NCBI GenBank assembly: GCA_021029095.1
Contig: JAJOHG010000002.1
Coordinates: forward strand, 806,001-870,000
DNA: 64,000 nt
From: Phellopilus nigrolimitatus
Taxonomy: Eukaryota; Basidiomycota; Agaricomycetes; Hymenochaetales; Hymenochaetaceae
Reading direction: 5' to 3'
In this document: one piece after another, positions 23,487 to 33,186 of the stretch
Numbering within the stretch: the stretch's first letter is position 1
How the letters are laid out: each line of letters opens with the position of its first letter
Translations under genes and position numbers: made by a program
Notes under the pieces: generated by a model
Told to the model about the DNA's origin: nothing
Databases searched by the model: none
The model's input: only the letters and a program-made list of their open reading frames with translations

Positions 23487-25766
23487 ATGACTCTCGCATA
23501 CGAGGCTCCCCAGCCCCATGAGTCCGTCGACAGCCTCTCCAAGGGTGCCGCACCGCCCGTCGACAAGGAGAAGCAGGTCCTCGACTCTGAGCACGCGTCG
23601 GACGACCCAGATTCGGACGCAGAGCGCGAGCGCGAGCGCCGCCGCGCGCTCTATGCGAGGTGCAGGCCCTTCATCCTGGGCGGCCTCGCTGCGCTCATCC
23701 TCGCCTGGTGGATCTCCGCGACCGTCCTGAAGGCGACGCGCCATCGCTGGTGCGTTCCCGCATTTTCTTATTTTTTTATCTATTTAAATTTTATTGCTGA
23801 ACGCGCTACTTTCGCGCAGGATCGTGCAGACCATCTTCGCGTGGTTCTTCCTCGCCGTCATCGCATTCCGCTTCATCCCCGCCCGCGTCGTCTCCGAGCC
23901 CATAGCGGCGGTGTGGATGCCCCTCGTCCAGACGCCTTGGTACCGTCTGGCCTACCCCGTGCGCCTCACCGTTGGCTGGCTTTGCCTCCTCGGCATCGTC
24001 TTTGGCTCCGCCTTCGGCTTCCAGCTCACCGGCGTACGTCCTTTTTTTCTACTTTTTTAAATAAACAATCATCGCTTCCCTTGATACGATGTGATCAGAG
24101 ACGACCCGCGTCTCTGACCCTTTGTCCCTTCTCCGACCCGTCGCGTCGACCCTGCATTATTTCTTATCATTGATCACATAGAATACCAAGTACGGCGACC
24201 GCGCGATCTCCGTGCTCGGGCTGTTCGTCTTCCAGTGTGGCCTCTACCTCTCCTCGACGCGCCGCAGCGCGGTCCCGTGGCCGACCGTCGTCGTCGGCCT
24301 CTTCCTCCAGCAGGCCATCGCGCTGTTCGTGCTCAAGACCGGCGCGGGCTTCAGCATCTTCAAGTGGCTCGCGGCGCTCGCGCGCGACTTCCTCAACCAG
24401 GGCCTCGTCGGCGCGCAGTTCTTCTTTTCCGCGGATGTCATTGCGGATTCGTGGTTCTTTGTCAACACGGTGCGTGTTTTTCTTTTTATACCGGCGATGC
24501 GTATTGCTCAATGAGCGGTGGAATTAGCTCGGCGAGATCATTTTCTTCATCGCGTTCATACAAATGATGTACTATGTATGTCCATGCTTTCTTATTCTTT
24601 TACTTGTCCTCAGATTTGACATTCGGCTAGCTGGGAGTGATGCAATGGATCATCAAAAACTTCGCTTGGCTCTTCTTCAAAATCATGGACGTCTCCGGCG
24701 CGGAGGCCGTCGTCGCCGCCGCCTCCCCCTGGATCGGGCAGGGCGAGAGCGCGTGCCTCGTCCGGCCCTACGTCGACCTCATGACCGAGTCCGAACTGCA
24801 CCTGACCATGACGTCCGGTACGCCCCTCCCTCTCCCCTCTCCGTGTTGCCCGCAGCGCAGCGCACCGACGCGCGCGCCCTCCCGCAGGCTTCTCCACGAT
24901 CTCCGGCTCCGTGCTCTCCGCGTACATCGCGCTCGGCGTGCCCGCGCAGAACCTCATCACGTCCTCCGTCATGTCCATCCCCGCGTCGATCGCGATCAGC
25001 AAGCTGCGCATGCCCGAGCGCGAGGAGCCCGTCACGCGCGGGCGCGTCGTCGTCGACCGCGGCGCCGCCGAAGAGCGCAACCCGCCCGCGAACGCGCTGC
25101 ACGCGTTCTCGAAGGGCGCCGCGTTCGGGCTCGTCGTCGCCGGCTCGATCCTGACGAACGTGCTCACGATTTTGTCGCTCGTCGCGGCGATCAACGGCCT
25201 CCTCACGTGGATCGGCCACGGCTTTGGCATCAACCACCTCACGTTGCAGCTGATCATCGGGTACATTTTCTACCCCGTCACGTTCTTCCTCGGCGTGCCC
25301 CGTGCGGAGATCCTGCGCGTCTCGCAGCTCCTCGCGACGAAGCTCGTCGCGAACGAGTTCGCAGCCTACCTCGGTGCGCCCGCCGCTTTTTCTCTCTCTC
25401 TCCCTTTCTGTAACAGCTGAACCGTGGTGTTGCGCGCCCGCCAGAGCTGCAGGCGATCATGGCGAGCGCCGACCCGCTGAGCGCGCGCGCGTTCACGATC
25501 GCGTCGTACTCGCTCTGCGGGTTCGCGAACCTCGGCTCGCTCGGCATCCAGATCGGCGTGCTCGGCGCGCTCGCGCCCTCGCGCAGCCGCGTCATCGCGC
25601 GCATCGCGCTCTCCGCGATGGTGTGCGGCTTCCTCTCGACGCTCCAGACCGCGGGCATCGCGTGAGTGCGCGCCCACCCCGGGCTTTCCTCTCTGCCTCA
25701 ACCCGTTCTGCTCCTCTGTGCTTACGCATGCGCTCTCTCCTCCCCCACAGCGGCATGCTCATCTAG
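23487..25766 (+). CDS. concentrative nucleoside transporter, copy 2
   Basis: Paralogue of the 12187-14491 gene with identical exon number and phase: 23487-23749, 23820-24033, 24182-24469, 24528-24575, 24631-24817, 24888-25373, 25445-25661 and 25751-25766, 572 residues. Same CNT landmarks: [17 protein letters not shown] and [17 protein letters not shown]. Only scattered substitutions distinguish the two proteins, for example [13 protein letters not shown] versus [21 protein letters not shown] versus WLFCKVMD, and LRMPEREEP versus LHLPECEEP. Both frames are intact, so both may be expressed. The introns differ more than the exons, which is consistent with selection on the protein after duplication. 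Function as in copy 1: ion-coupled nucleoside uptake at the plasma membrane. Confidence 0.93.
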
Positions 25767-26160
25767 GCGCCCAGGCGCCCGGTCCCTCCTCCCTCCTCGG
25801 TGTATCTCCTACCCCCTTCTATCCTTGGGCCTTGGTCCGGGCGGCCGGCTGTGCGGCGCCCGCCACTGTATTTATATGCGTAGATAGTGCTTACCTGTTG
25901 TCCGCGCTCCGCGCTATGCGAAGATCCGTCGCCTGTTGATCCCTCGTCCTTTTCTTTAACATTTCGACGAGGCGTCGACCAATTAAGCAAGACCGGAGGT
26001 CGTCCTGACCTTTGATAAGTACTTTGCATACTTTGTGGTTGCCGCTGCTTTCGCGCTATCGCAATGCACAGCACAGCAAGCAGCACACATTCTCGGGAGT
26101 GATAATTATGTAAGACGAGCATACATGTAGGCTGACGGCCGAAGCGAGCCACATTCTGCG
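25767..26160. other. 3' flank of CNT copy 2, within arm 2
   Basis: Homologous to 11826-12186 read on the minus strand (shared GGGCGGCCGGCTGTGCGGCG and AATTATGTAAGA). No separate gene is seen. The corresponding arm 1 sequence is shorter and diverged. Confidence 0.5.
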
Positions 26161-26234
26161 AGCGGCACGGCGCAGTGGTTTAGCGCGCAAGGCTCATAAC
26201 CTTGAGGTCACTGGATCGATACCAGTTGCTATGT
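26161..26234 (+). tRNA. initiator-like tRNA-Met(CAT), damaged acceptor
   Basis: Arm 2 partner of the 11752-11825 sequence. The D loop here is normal (AGTGGTTTA), with the anticodon loop CTCATAA and T arm ACTGG-ATCGATA-CCAGT. The 3' acceptor strand reads TGCTATG and pairs poorly with AGCGGCA because three bases (TTG) are missing relative to arm 1. It is probably a pseudogene. Confidence 0.5.
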
Positions 26235-26736
26235 AGCATGGTTTGTTTACAGCCCGCGGTCCATTCAAAGAGAGTCGGTACCGCTGGACCAACTCTTTTT
26301 AGCAACGACGACGACGTCGCAAACCTCAAGCTTAATGCTCATATCTGCTAGTTCCAGAAAAGGCTCTGCTAAATAGTTTGCTCAGGGAAAAATGAGGAGA
26401 ATGCAGTGGCCTAGACAGCGACAGAGTATTTGGAGACGAATATTTGTGAAACCTAATCGGGTCGCAAATTTGTTCCACCGAACTGTGTTACTAGTAGAAA
26501 TACTTCCATCTGTCCTGCGCTCGGTTCTCGGACGAAAGGAAAAATAAAGGAAACAAAAGACGGTGTAAAATATAGAAAAAGAGAGAACCTGTGCACGGGT
26601 AAGTTGCTGTCACATAGATAGTGGTCTTCGGGCACGCGCCGGATTCGATCCAGCCACCTTCAAATCCGCAATCAGTTCAAGCGCCCAAACCGCCATGCCA
26701 CCACGGCCGTGACTTTTTCGTTAAACTTCGCTTTAT
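26230..26736 (-). repeat. dispersed repeat R, copy C, interrupted
   Basis: Minus-strand copy of repeat R: shared body (GACAGCAACTTACCCGTGC on minus), B-box-like GGATCGAATCC and A-box-like TGGCGGTTTGG. It stops abruptly at CTTTAT (26731-26736). The missing end, with GCAGATTTTGTTAGACGAGT on minus, is found at 29461-29525. The two parts flank the TIR element and rejoin exactly if it is removed. Confidence 0.75.
26731..26736. repeat. target site duplication, left (CTTTAT)
   Basis: CTTTAT directly outside the left inverted repeat, repeated at 29461-29466 outside the right one. The uninterrupted copy A has this hexamer once, at 11033-11038 on the opposite strand (ATAAAG). Confidence 0.75.
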
Positions 26737-26778
26737 TATGGTGGTCGGGACAGCTCAGCTTCCCAAATTGCCTTATTG
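26737..26778 (+). repeat. terminal inverted repeat, left
   Basis: Begins TATGGTGGTCGGGACAGC. The first 28 bases match the right repeat perfectly, then two mismatches (AA versus TG), then 12 more matching bases (ATTGCCTTATTG). Confidence 0.85.
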
Positions 26779-26948
26779 AGCCAGTGATGCCGATCAATTC
26801 AAGCCCCGACTAAGGGTCTTGACGCGTGTTGCTTAGGACCTCGAATACCACTGATGTATTGGTCATAGAAAAGGTCATAGAATAATTATTAATATTTTTT
26901 ATGTGCCTCCGCTAGCCCGACCGTGCTGTACACTCTGGGCCAGTATCT

Positions 26949-27915
26949 GTGGGGAAATTTTTCTTCTGGCGTTCTCGTTCTCCATCGCATATAAGGACGA
27001 TGATGGCGATGCCATGGACGTCACGACTGAATTCAACCTCACAGCGGCTAATCAATACTTTTAGGCAGGTGTCGATAACCTCCCGCCTCCTCTGCAGTCC
27101 ATCCTGCCCGGACGCAGCTTTGGAAGCAGGCGCATAGCGCTGCGCGTGAATATCACTGTCGACTACGACGGCTCAAGTTTGTCCGACACCTCGTCGCTTA
27201 TGAGCCTGGATGAATACAAGAATTACAATAGCAGTAGCTCTTCACTGTCTCTTCCGTTTGGGTCAGCCGTGCACATCAAGACGGAGTACCACTATCGGCT
27301 TGAGGGACACCGGGTTACTCGTGCAAAAGACGAAGACAATCGTGGACGGCGGGAGCGAGTTTACGGTGCAATACTTCCACACCTTGTCCGGCTTGGAGTT
27401 TGATTCTGACACAAGCGCGTTCGATGGTACGTCCCCTGGTGTCCAAATATCCGTTTTTTTTTTTTTTTTTTTTTTTTCCTAAAGTCCGGGAAAAAAGAGC
27501 GGTACCCCGTGGATCCCTCTGCAGCTATCAAGCGGCTGAAACTGTCCGAATCCTCCGAGTCCATCAAGCGAAACACATGCAATGACTGCGCGACCAGACG
27601 TCGCGCGATATCAACGGCATCATGATGCCTGAGTCTGTCGTCTCCGATGGCTCCTTACCCGCTCTAAGTGGCGATGATCTGGATGCGCGGAGTCTTTTTG
27701 ACGGTGACCTCGCACTGCAGCAGGATAAGAGCCTCTACTACTACGCGTATACCTCCGGGAGCTCGTCGTCCGCGCCCGCAGCAGCTATTCACGACGACAT
27801 CATCATCGGTGAGCACGGCAGCCGCCGTGTCGAGGACTGGCACGAGCCGAAGCTACAGTACACTGGCTCCCGAACTCACGCGACCCGCTGCGTACCGCAG
27901 CAATCGATGCGGTAG
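26949..27915 (+). pseudogene. coding-like fragments of unknown function in the TIR element
   Basis: Several short plus-strand frames read like protein but do not join cleanly: NITVDYDGSSLSDTSSLMSL at 27146, LVQKTKTIVDGGSEFTVQYF near 27316, KKERYPVDPSAAIKRLKLSE near 27492, and DGSLPALSGDDLDARSLFDG near 27640. A run of 24 thymines (27454-27477) interrupts them. They do not resemble the N or PAZ domains of Argonaute. They may be a second captured fragment or remains of the element's own gene. I do not recognise them. Confidence 0.35.
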
Positions 27916-27918
27916 AGA

Positions 27919-28998
27919 ATGGTATCAAGACGCTTCTTGGGTGTCCGAATACCATGCTTTGTCTTCGCATCCATTAGCGAGATCTACTCAGGTCTGAAGA
28001 AACTCTGCGACTCCAAGCTCGGGATCGCGGCCGTCTGCATGCAAATGGCGAGTGTTAGAAAAGAAAAGGTCAGCATCGATACCTCGAGTATTGCGCTCCA
28101 AATCAACACGAAGCTTGGCGGCGTCAACCACCAGCTCGATGCGAGCTCCATGTGCTGGCTCAAAAACACGATGCTCGTCGGAATGAACTTGACACACCCT
28201 GATGTTGGCTGCATAAAAGGACGCCGTCGATTGCTGCGTTGTAGCGAGCTGTGATGAGGAGTTCATGCACTATCCCGCAAGTTTCGGCCCCCAAAGACAC
28301 GAAAAAGAGGCGAGCGCTGTCTTCAATTTTTATCATTCTATTCTGACCGTTTCATCAAAACAGATGATTACTGGGGTCAAGCAAGTGGTGATCGAGTGTC
28401 TGAATGAATATTTGAAGCACACGAAGACCCTTCCCGAGCGCGTCGTTGTGTTCCGCGACGGGGTCTTCGACGGCCAGTTCAAATGCATGGTCACTCTCGA
28501 GCACCCGGAGATCAGAGCAGCGTTTTGCTCTTTCAAGGGCTTCAGTCCCAAGTTCGCCATCGCGATCTGCAGGAAGCGGCACCGTACGTGCTTCTACCCA
28601 ATGAGGCCTGAGCAGGCGGATTAGACCTCAAGCGTTAAGGCCGGGACGCTCGCCGACTGGGGCATCACTGCGGTGTATAACTTCGATTTATTCCTGCAGG
28701 CGCACGCGGGGCAGCAAGGTACAGCGTGCGTGAGGATTACACGGTGATATTCGACGAGAACCGTTCCCCCGCGGATAACATCCAACAAAACGTGCATGAC
28801 GCGAGCTGCCCACGACGAATAGCGTGCGGCTAATTCCATCGGCGTACGCGGTGGAACGAACAAGCGCGCCAACGCGCGCGGCTGTACCTGCACAGGATCC
28901 TTCCGCCGCAGCATGGACGATGGTAAGATACTGCGCAGGGCGAAAGAGCTAAGGGGCACGAGAATCCATGAGAGTCTGAGGGGACCCATGCTTTACTT
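27919..28998 (+). pseudogene. Argonaute (MID-PIWI) pseudogene
   Basis: C-terminal half of an Argonaute, the small-RNA-guided protein of RNA interference. In order: EIYSGLKKLCDSKLGIAAVC (MID-type), ALQINTKLGGVNHQLD, MLVGMNLTHPDVGCIKG (family: GMD.THP), EEFMHYPASF, TGVKQVVIECLNEYLKHTKT, ERVVVFRDGVFDGQF, FAIAICRKRHRTCFYPM, ITAVYNFDLFLQAHAG, YTVIFDENR, ADNIQQNVHDASC, and the terminus ESLRGPMLYL. Lesions: at least two single-base losses near 28220-28250, an in-frame stop at about 28622 and a frame change near 28720. The first catalytic Asp is Asn (GMN). N and PAZ domains are not recognisable. It lies wholly inside the TIR element, so it was probably captured and then decayed. It cannot encode an active slicer. 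Confidence 0.85.
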
Positions 28999-29418
28999 GT
29001 GAGTTGCGACAAGAGGAGAAATAGTACGGATTTGAATACGAATGCGAATATGTATTTCTATGTATGCTGAAATCTATCAGTGTATTACATGAGACTGTTG
29101 TCATTGTGTACAATTAGTTCTAGTGAAGTAGAGTTTGAAGATTGAACGTCAGTATGCGCACGCCGGCACATTCGATTACTTCCATGCGACATTCAGTGGA
29201 CCTACAACACTAGCTCCTTTACGTTCGAGAAGCAGGCGAGGAGCATTACCGCGCTGCATGCCCGGTGAAGGTATCGTTTGTATGCCTGTTATCGACAGTA
29301 AATGGCTTATTACTAATTATTTAAATTATCTATAGCGGTCCCGGGGGTCTTACTGCTCCGGTTAATCGAGTGCTGCCTATATATGGTAGCAATCAATCGG
29401 AGCTCTAACAAGGTGTAC

Positions 29419-29460
29419 CAATAAGGCAATCAGGGAAGCTGAGCTGTCCCGACCACCATA
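29419..29460 (-). repeat. terminal inverted repeat, right
   Basis: Reverse complement of the left repeat, with two mismatches. It is directly followed by CTTTAT (29461-29466), the second copy of the target duplication. Confidence 0.85.
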
Positions 29461-29525
29461 CTTTATATACCCCTCGAAACAGCCCACTCGTCTAACAAAA
29501 TCTGCTCATGGCTACTTCTTTCTGT
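29461..29525 (-). repeat. outer end of repeat R copy C
   Basis: Minus-strand GACAGAAAGAAG followed by GCAGATTTTGTTAGACGAGT and a TATATAAAG end. It matches the first 65 bp of copies A and B and completes copy C across the TIR element. Confidence 0.75.
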
Positions 29526-30200
29526 CAAAGTTATCTTGCATGCTTCAAAGTCTGCGGGAATGCAGCATGATGGCTCGCACCTACAACAGCGACATCCACC
29601 GCGCTCTCGGCATTCAGTGTATCTCAGACAGAATACCAACTGACACGAGTGTGCAGACTGTCATCTGAAGCCACAACGATAAGATTCTGACAAAGAGAAC
29701 AAAGGGAACGACGCATAACTGCTAGAAAAACTCTCGTTATCGCACGCAACCGACGACATATTGTTAATAAATCCAGAAAAACTTGGACTTTGGCACAGGA
29801 CCTCGTATTACTGCGCGTGAAAGATACGTCAATCATAAAGACAGGCAAAAATCTGTAAATGACAGTATTCACCTCCACCTTTACCTCCTTGTCGCTCACG
29901 GTCACATACGCACCGTCGAGCTTCGTGCTCTCCTTCCCGGGGAAGAGACCTTCTTTGTCACCAGCCCCAATGCCCATTACGCCTTGCCTCTCGTGTGCAC
30001 GCGCAATCGCAAGTAGGAGTTCGTCGGTCTCGTGTGTCCGCCCGCGACGGCTTATGCTCCGCCGAGCACACTGATCGTCGGAGGACCCTTATGAGGCACC
30101 CACTTTACGCCCTTCGAAAAAGCATAAAAATCAAGAAACAAACGTACGAATTCCTCCATTGTGATGTTTTTAGAAATTGCAGTGACTTAGATTAGGACCG
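29526..30200 (-). pseudogene. fragment of an unrecognised gene
   Basis: On the minus strand a clearly coding-like block runs from about 30140: KGVKWVPHKGPPTISVLGG, then in another frame ETDELLLAIARAHERQGVMG and IGAGDKEGLFPGKESTKLDG, AYVTVSDKE, before a donor-like GTAAAG at 29870. After that no continuation is found. The frame change near 30060 and the lack of a terminus suggest a truncated or broken gene next to the TIR element. I do not recognise the family. Confidence 0.35.
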
Positions 30201-30551
30201 CCAGACTTCCGCCTCCAAGACTTCGAGTGGCCTCAAGAATAAAAGGATATGTGAATGATAAGAACAGCAGAGATTCGTAGGAAAGGATCTACTCGACGTC
30301 CATGTTCAGGGAAACAGAAATCTCACCAACTTATTTAATTTATGCCTCGGTTATGAGCTATATAGATGTTGTCGCAAAACGACCACGGGTTCGAAACATA
30401 CGGAAGGGTACAGTGTATTGGTACAAAATGAAGTCCTGCGAGAAGATAGATGATGTGATAGGTCCAAGGGATATGTTGTGATAGAATAGGTGATGTGATA
30501 GGGAGGAGAATTGAAAGTGGGCAGACATCATACATATGATATGAAGACCGA

Positions 30552-30980
30552 TTAAAGTACTGACGGAAGACAAACAATGATTAAATGATGAAGCAGCAAC
30601 ACACCAAAACCAAATAAGATGGCTGGCGCAATGGACCCCATGACCCATTCATTGCATCGCCCTACGGAAGCGGAGGCTGCGGTGGCATCACGACTCTTCA
30701 CGAGCGAGGTTCGGGCATTTCGCGCCCTCGAAGCCTCCAAAGACGCGTAAAATCGCTCCTTCTGGTCTTTTCTAGTCAGCAGAGACAGTACGTAGTCCTT
30801 CGTCTGGTGATCTTCTGAAGTCGGCAGAGAAATCCTCCAGCCCTTCATCTGGCGGCAGATCAGCTCGGAAAGGACGGAGTCCCGCGTGCACAGACAAAGG
30901 TAGTGCACACGGTCATCGTGTATGTCTCGAATCATACAATCACTTTGATTGTATAGTATCAGACCTTGATGTAATAGCAA
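30552..30980 (-). CDS. hypothetical fragment with C-terminal membrane helix
   Basis: Open frame of 142 codons. Residues about 27-115 look coding (LCTRDSVLSELICRQMKGWR, VLSLLTRKDQKERFYASLEA), and a hydrophobic segment SIAPAILFGFGVLLLHHLII near the end could be a tail anchor. No upstream exon is found and the surroundings are repeat-rich, so it may be a gene remnant. No family is recognised. Confidence 0.3.
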   Translation of the reverse strand: MLLHQGLILYNQSDCMIRDIHDDRVHYLCLCTRDSVLSELICRQMKGWRISLPTSEDHQTKDYVLSLLTRKDQKERFYASLEASRARNARTSLVKSRDATAASASVGRCNEWVMGSIAPAILFGFGVLLLHHLIIVCLPSVL

Positions 30981-31194
30981 GGAGGCTTATAGGCTAGTCT
31001 CACATGGTTACAGATCCGTTTGGCCAATATGTGTGTCCACACTCTTGTTCGGATGCGTTCTCGTGCAGTGCCGTTGCCTTCAAGAAATAGAGGTGGTATG
31101 GCTTGGCATTTGAAGACATTGGTGTTTATCTGGTAGAGATGCGGATATGTTTGTCTTGCGATGTCGTTCAAGTTGTAGTTGGAGTCGGTGGCAT

Positions 31195-31480
31195 CAACCG
31201 GACTACATATACATAAATGGACCATGCTCAGCAAACAAACCATAACAACGCGTCCGCAATTATAGCCGATCACGTCTTCAACACCGATCTGATTCTGTAT
31301 ATAAAATGAAAACATATGGTTCGTTGGTAAGCAAATAGACCTGATAGATACAGTATTAGAACAATACAGGACACGGATATAAATAATTTGGAAAGCTGGC
31401 ATTTTCATAGGGTCATACAAGTCGGCTGCTTCGCAAAGACTACATTGAATAAGTAGAACAAATAAATTGATAAAACAAAT
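31195..31480 (+). repeat. repeat R, partial copy D (3' part)
   Basis: Shares AACAAACCATAACAACGCGT and GCCGATCAC with copy B (15553-15601) and stays alignable to ATTGAATAAGTAG (15770 region). The Pol III-like head is absent. A 234-codon minus-strand frame spans it, but its segment VIGYNCGRVVMVCL also occurs in copy B, so I treat it as repeat sequence. Confidence 0.5.
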
Positions 31481-33186
31481 CCATTGGCGGGTAATGTGCG
31501 TCCGAGCAGTATGAGCTATTAGCTTAGACGTATTCCGCTGATAGTACTTTACTTCTGAGATCAAGCTCCAACCAAGCAGCAACAGTATGCCAATGGCTTG
31601 CACCAATTTAAAATCGTGATAATCTCCGTCTTCTTTCACAGAAAAGGAACAATAAATAAACAAACTAATACCTGAACAAAGTTCAACATTACACAGAGCT
31701 CAGACAATGAAGCAGAAGAAGAGCACATGGCGCCAATCTACGCAACATCGTATACTACGCGTAGCAGAGTACTTCGTATTCCTGCGCATAAAAGCTACGT
31801 CGATCGTAAGGATAGCAAAGGACTGCAAAATGACGATGCTTACCTCGACCTGTACAACAGAGCAGAGGAAGAAGCCCATAATGTTCAGGAATATTCTGAC
31901 ATAAACCGATTGGCGATATTCTAGTGATAAACGCCGAGGTTATCTCAACTTAAAAGCAAACCTCGAAGCCGAAGGACTCGCTGGCATGCCAAGCCAAAAT
32001 AGATTCGAAGTGGACTATGCCAACGAGAAGATCGGGTGCAACGCCTCACACGCACTTAGGGTCTAACGCCAAAGCTTCCGAGCCGTCTACGCGACGAGTT
32101 CCGTGCAGGGCGTATGTGGCTAATCTCCTCACAACATCCTGCTCAACGATCACGCGAAAGATGCTGGTAACCGCGAGGAGGACTCCGTATGTTGCAGGTT
32201 TCACGGAGCTGCATGCGTCCAAGAAGGGAGTGGCAATGGAGCCCTTGGAGCGCAAACAGGCATCACAATAAGATCGGTACGTCAGGCAACAGCGGCTCCA
32301 GCGCGCCACCCGAGCGCCTCAAGCACACGGCGCAGGTAATCAGCTTGAAGATGCGGTCGAATCATGCCCCATTTGCACAAATAGTGACAGTCGCCAACCA
32401 AATTGAAGTGAAATGAGCTCACATTATAATTCGGACCTGGCGAGATTTTGACATCGCCAACTCGTGAATAGCTTCCTGCATTCTGAGCATTTTGAAGAAT
32501 GGTTCATCCTGTACAGATGAGGTGCTGCACCTCTCCGGCTATCAATGCCACAATGCCACTTTCAGCGTAGATCTGCACCTCTTAGATACAAACTCCCCTG
32601 CATCGGGTACATGTACACCGTCAGTCCACACGTTTAACTTGGCCAGTTTTGCTCTACACTCGCTTATGTGAGCTAGCCCAATACTAGAGAATCGTGATCG
32701 GTAAGATTCAGCACACTCAATGGCCCGCATTCTCATCGAGCCTTCTTGTGGACATAGCCAGCCACAGCTGGTCTGGGATACGTGGCTCGGCACTTCTATT
32801 TGTGGCGACTGAGTACGAGTCAATAGAGCGCGCCACATTGGCAATGTAGGTGGATTCCTTTGTCTTTTTTTCTTTTTCTTTTTTGTGAGCGGCAGAGCTG
32901 AGAAAAAGAAAGTCGCTGTAGAGTTTGCGGTTGCCGAAAGATCGAGCGACTGGCTCGGAGCAGCACGATGCGATCCTACTTGCAAGATCCAGGCGGTGTT
33001 CGCCGCATTATACGCGACTTTTTCTTTATTAGCTGGCTAGACCGGAAATAGACACATCTTCAACCACACCTTCTCACTCGCCGTCTTCACGGTGGTAAGC
33101 CTCAATTACTGTCCTTGTCACTTTTAATGAGCTAACAGCCTTTTAGTCGTGGAACATTTCCACCCCTGACTATCTACACTCTCGAC
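31481..33186. other. degenerate repeat-containing DNA
   Basis: Contains the first copy of a duplicated segment (31927-32360, see next entry). Minus-strand fragments such as AVTSIFRVIVEQDVVRRLA look like remains of a membrane-protein gene. No intact gene is found. Pyrimidine-rich and AT-rich stretches fill the rest, up to the promoter of the 33187 gene. Confidence 0.4.
31927..32360. repeat. diverged direct repeat, copy 1
   Basis: Alignable in the same orientation with 34120-34510. Shared landmarks are GATAAACGCCGAGGT, CGCGAAAGATGCTGGTAACC versus CGCGGAAGATGCTAGTGACC, and GCGCAGGTAATC. Read on minus, both give AVTSIFR-like peptides, suggesting duplicated remains of one gene. Confidence 0.5.

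Larger units (their letters stand above)
23363..26736 (+). repeat. inverted segmental duplication, arm 2
   Basis: Plus-strand counterpart of 10970-14584 in inverted order: CNT promoter, complete CNT gene, 3' flank, initiator-tRNA-like sequence, repeat R. The arm continues after the inserted TIR element as a 65-bp remnant at 29461-29525, which matches the outermost end of repeat R copies A and B. Spacing between the two arms is about 8.8 kb. Confidence 0.85.
26737..29460. mobile_element. 2.7-kb TIR element carrying an Argonaute pseudogene
   Basis: The element is 2,724 bp, bounded by 42-bp terminal inverted repeats (26737-26778 and 29419-29460; 40 of 42 positions match) that begin TATGGTGGTCGGGACAGC. 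It is flanked by a 6-bp CTTTAT duplication and sits inside repeat R copy C. Intact copies A and B give the empty site. Inside are coding-like fragments of unknown origin (26949-27915) and a decayed Argonaute MID-PIWI sequence (27919-28998). No transposase is recognisable, so it is best seen as a non-autonomous element that captured host sequence. The terminal motif and 6-bp duplication do not let me place it in a superfamily with confidence. Confidence 0.8.

Noticed and set aside
26737..29460. Tc1/mariner-type insertion with TA duplication
   Set aside because: Comparison with uninterrupted repeat copies shows a 6-bp CTTTAT duplication, not TA. No DDE transposase is visible.
30370..30420. B-box-like GGGTTCGAAAC suggesting a tRNA
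   Set aside because: No acceptor or D-arm pairing could be drawn around it.
30959..31663. 234-codon minus-strand ORF
   Set aside because: Part of its sequence recurs in repeat R copy B and it shows no domain, so it is probably an accidental open frame in a repeat.
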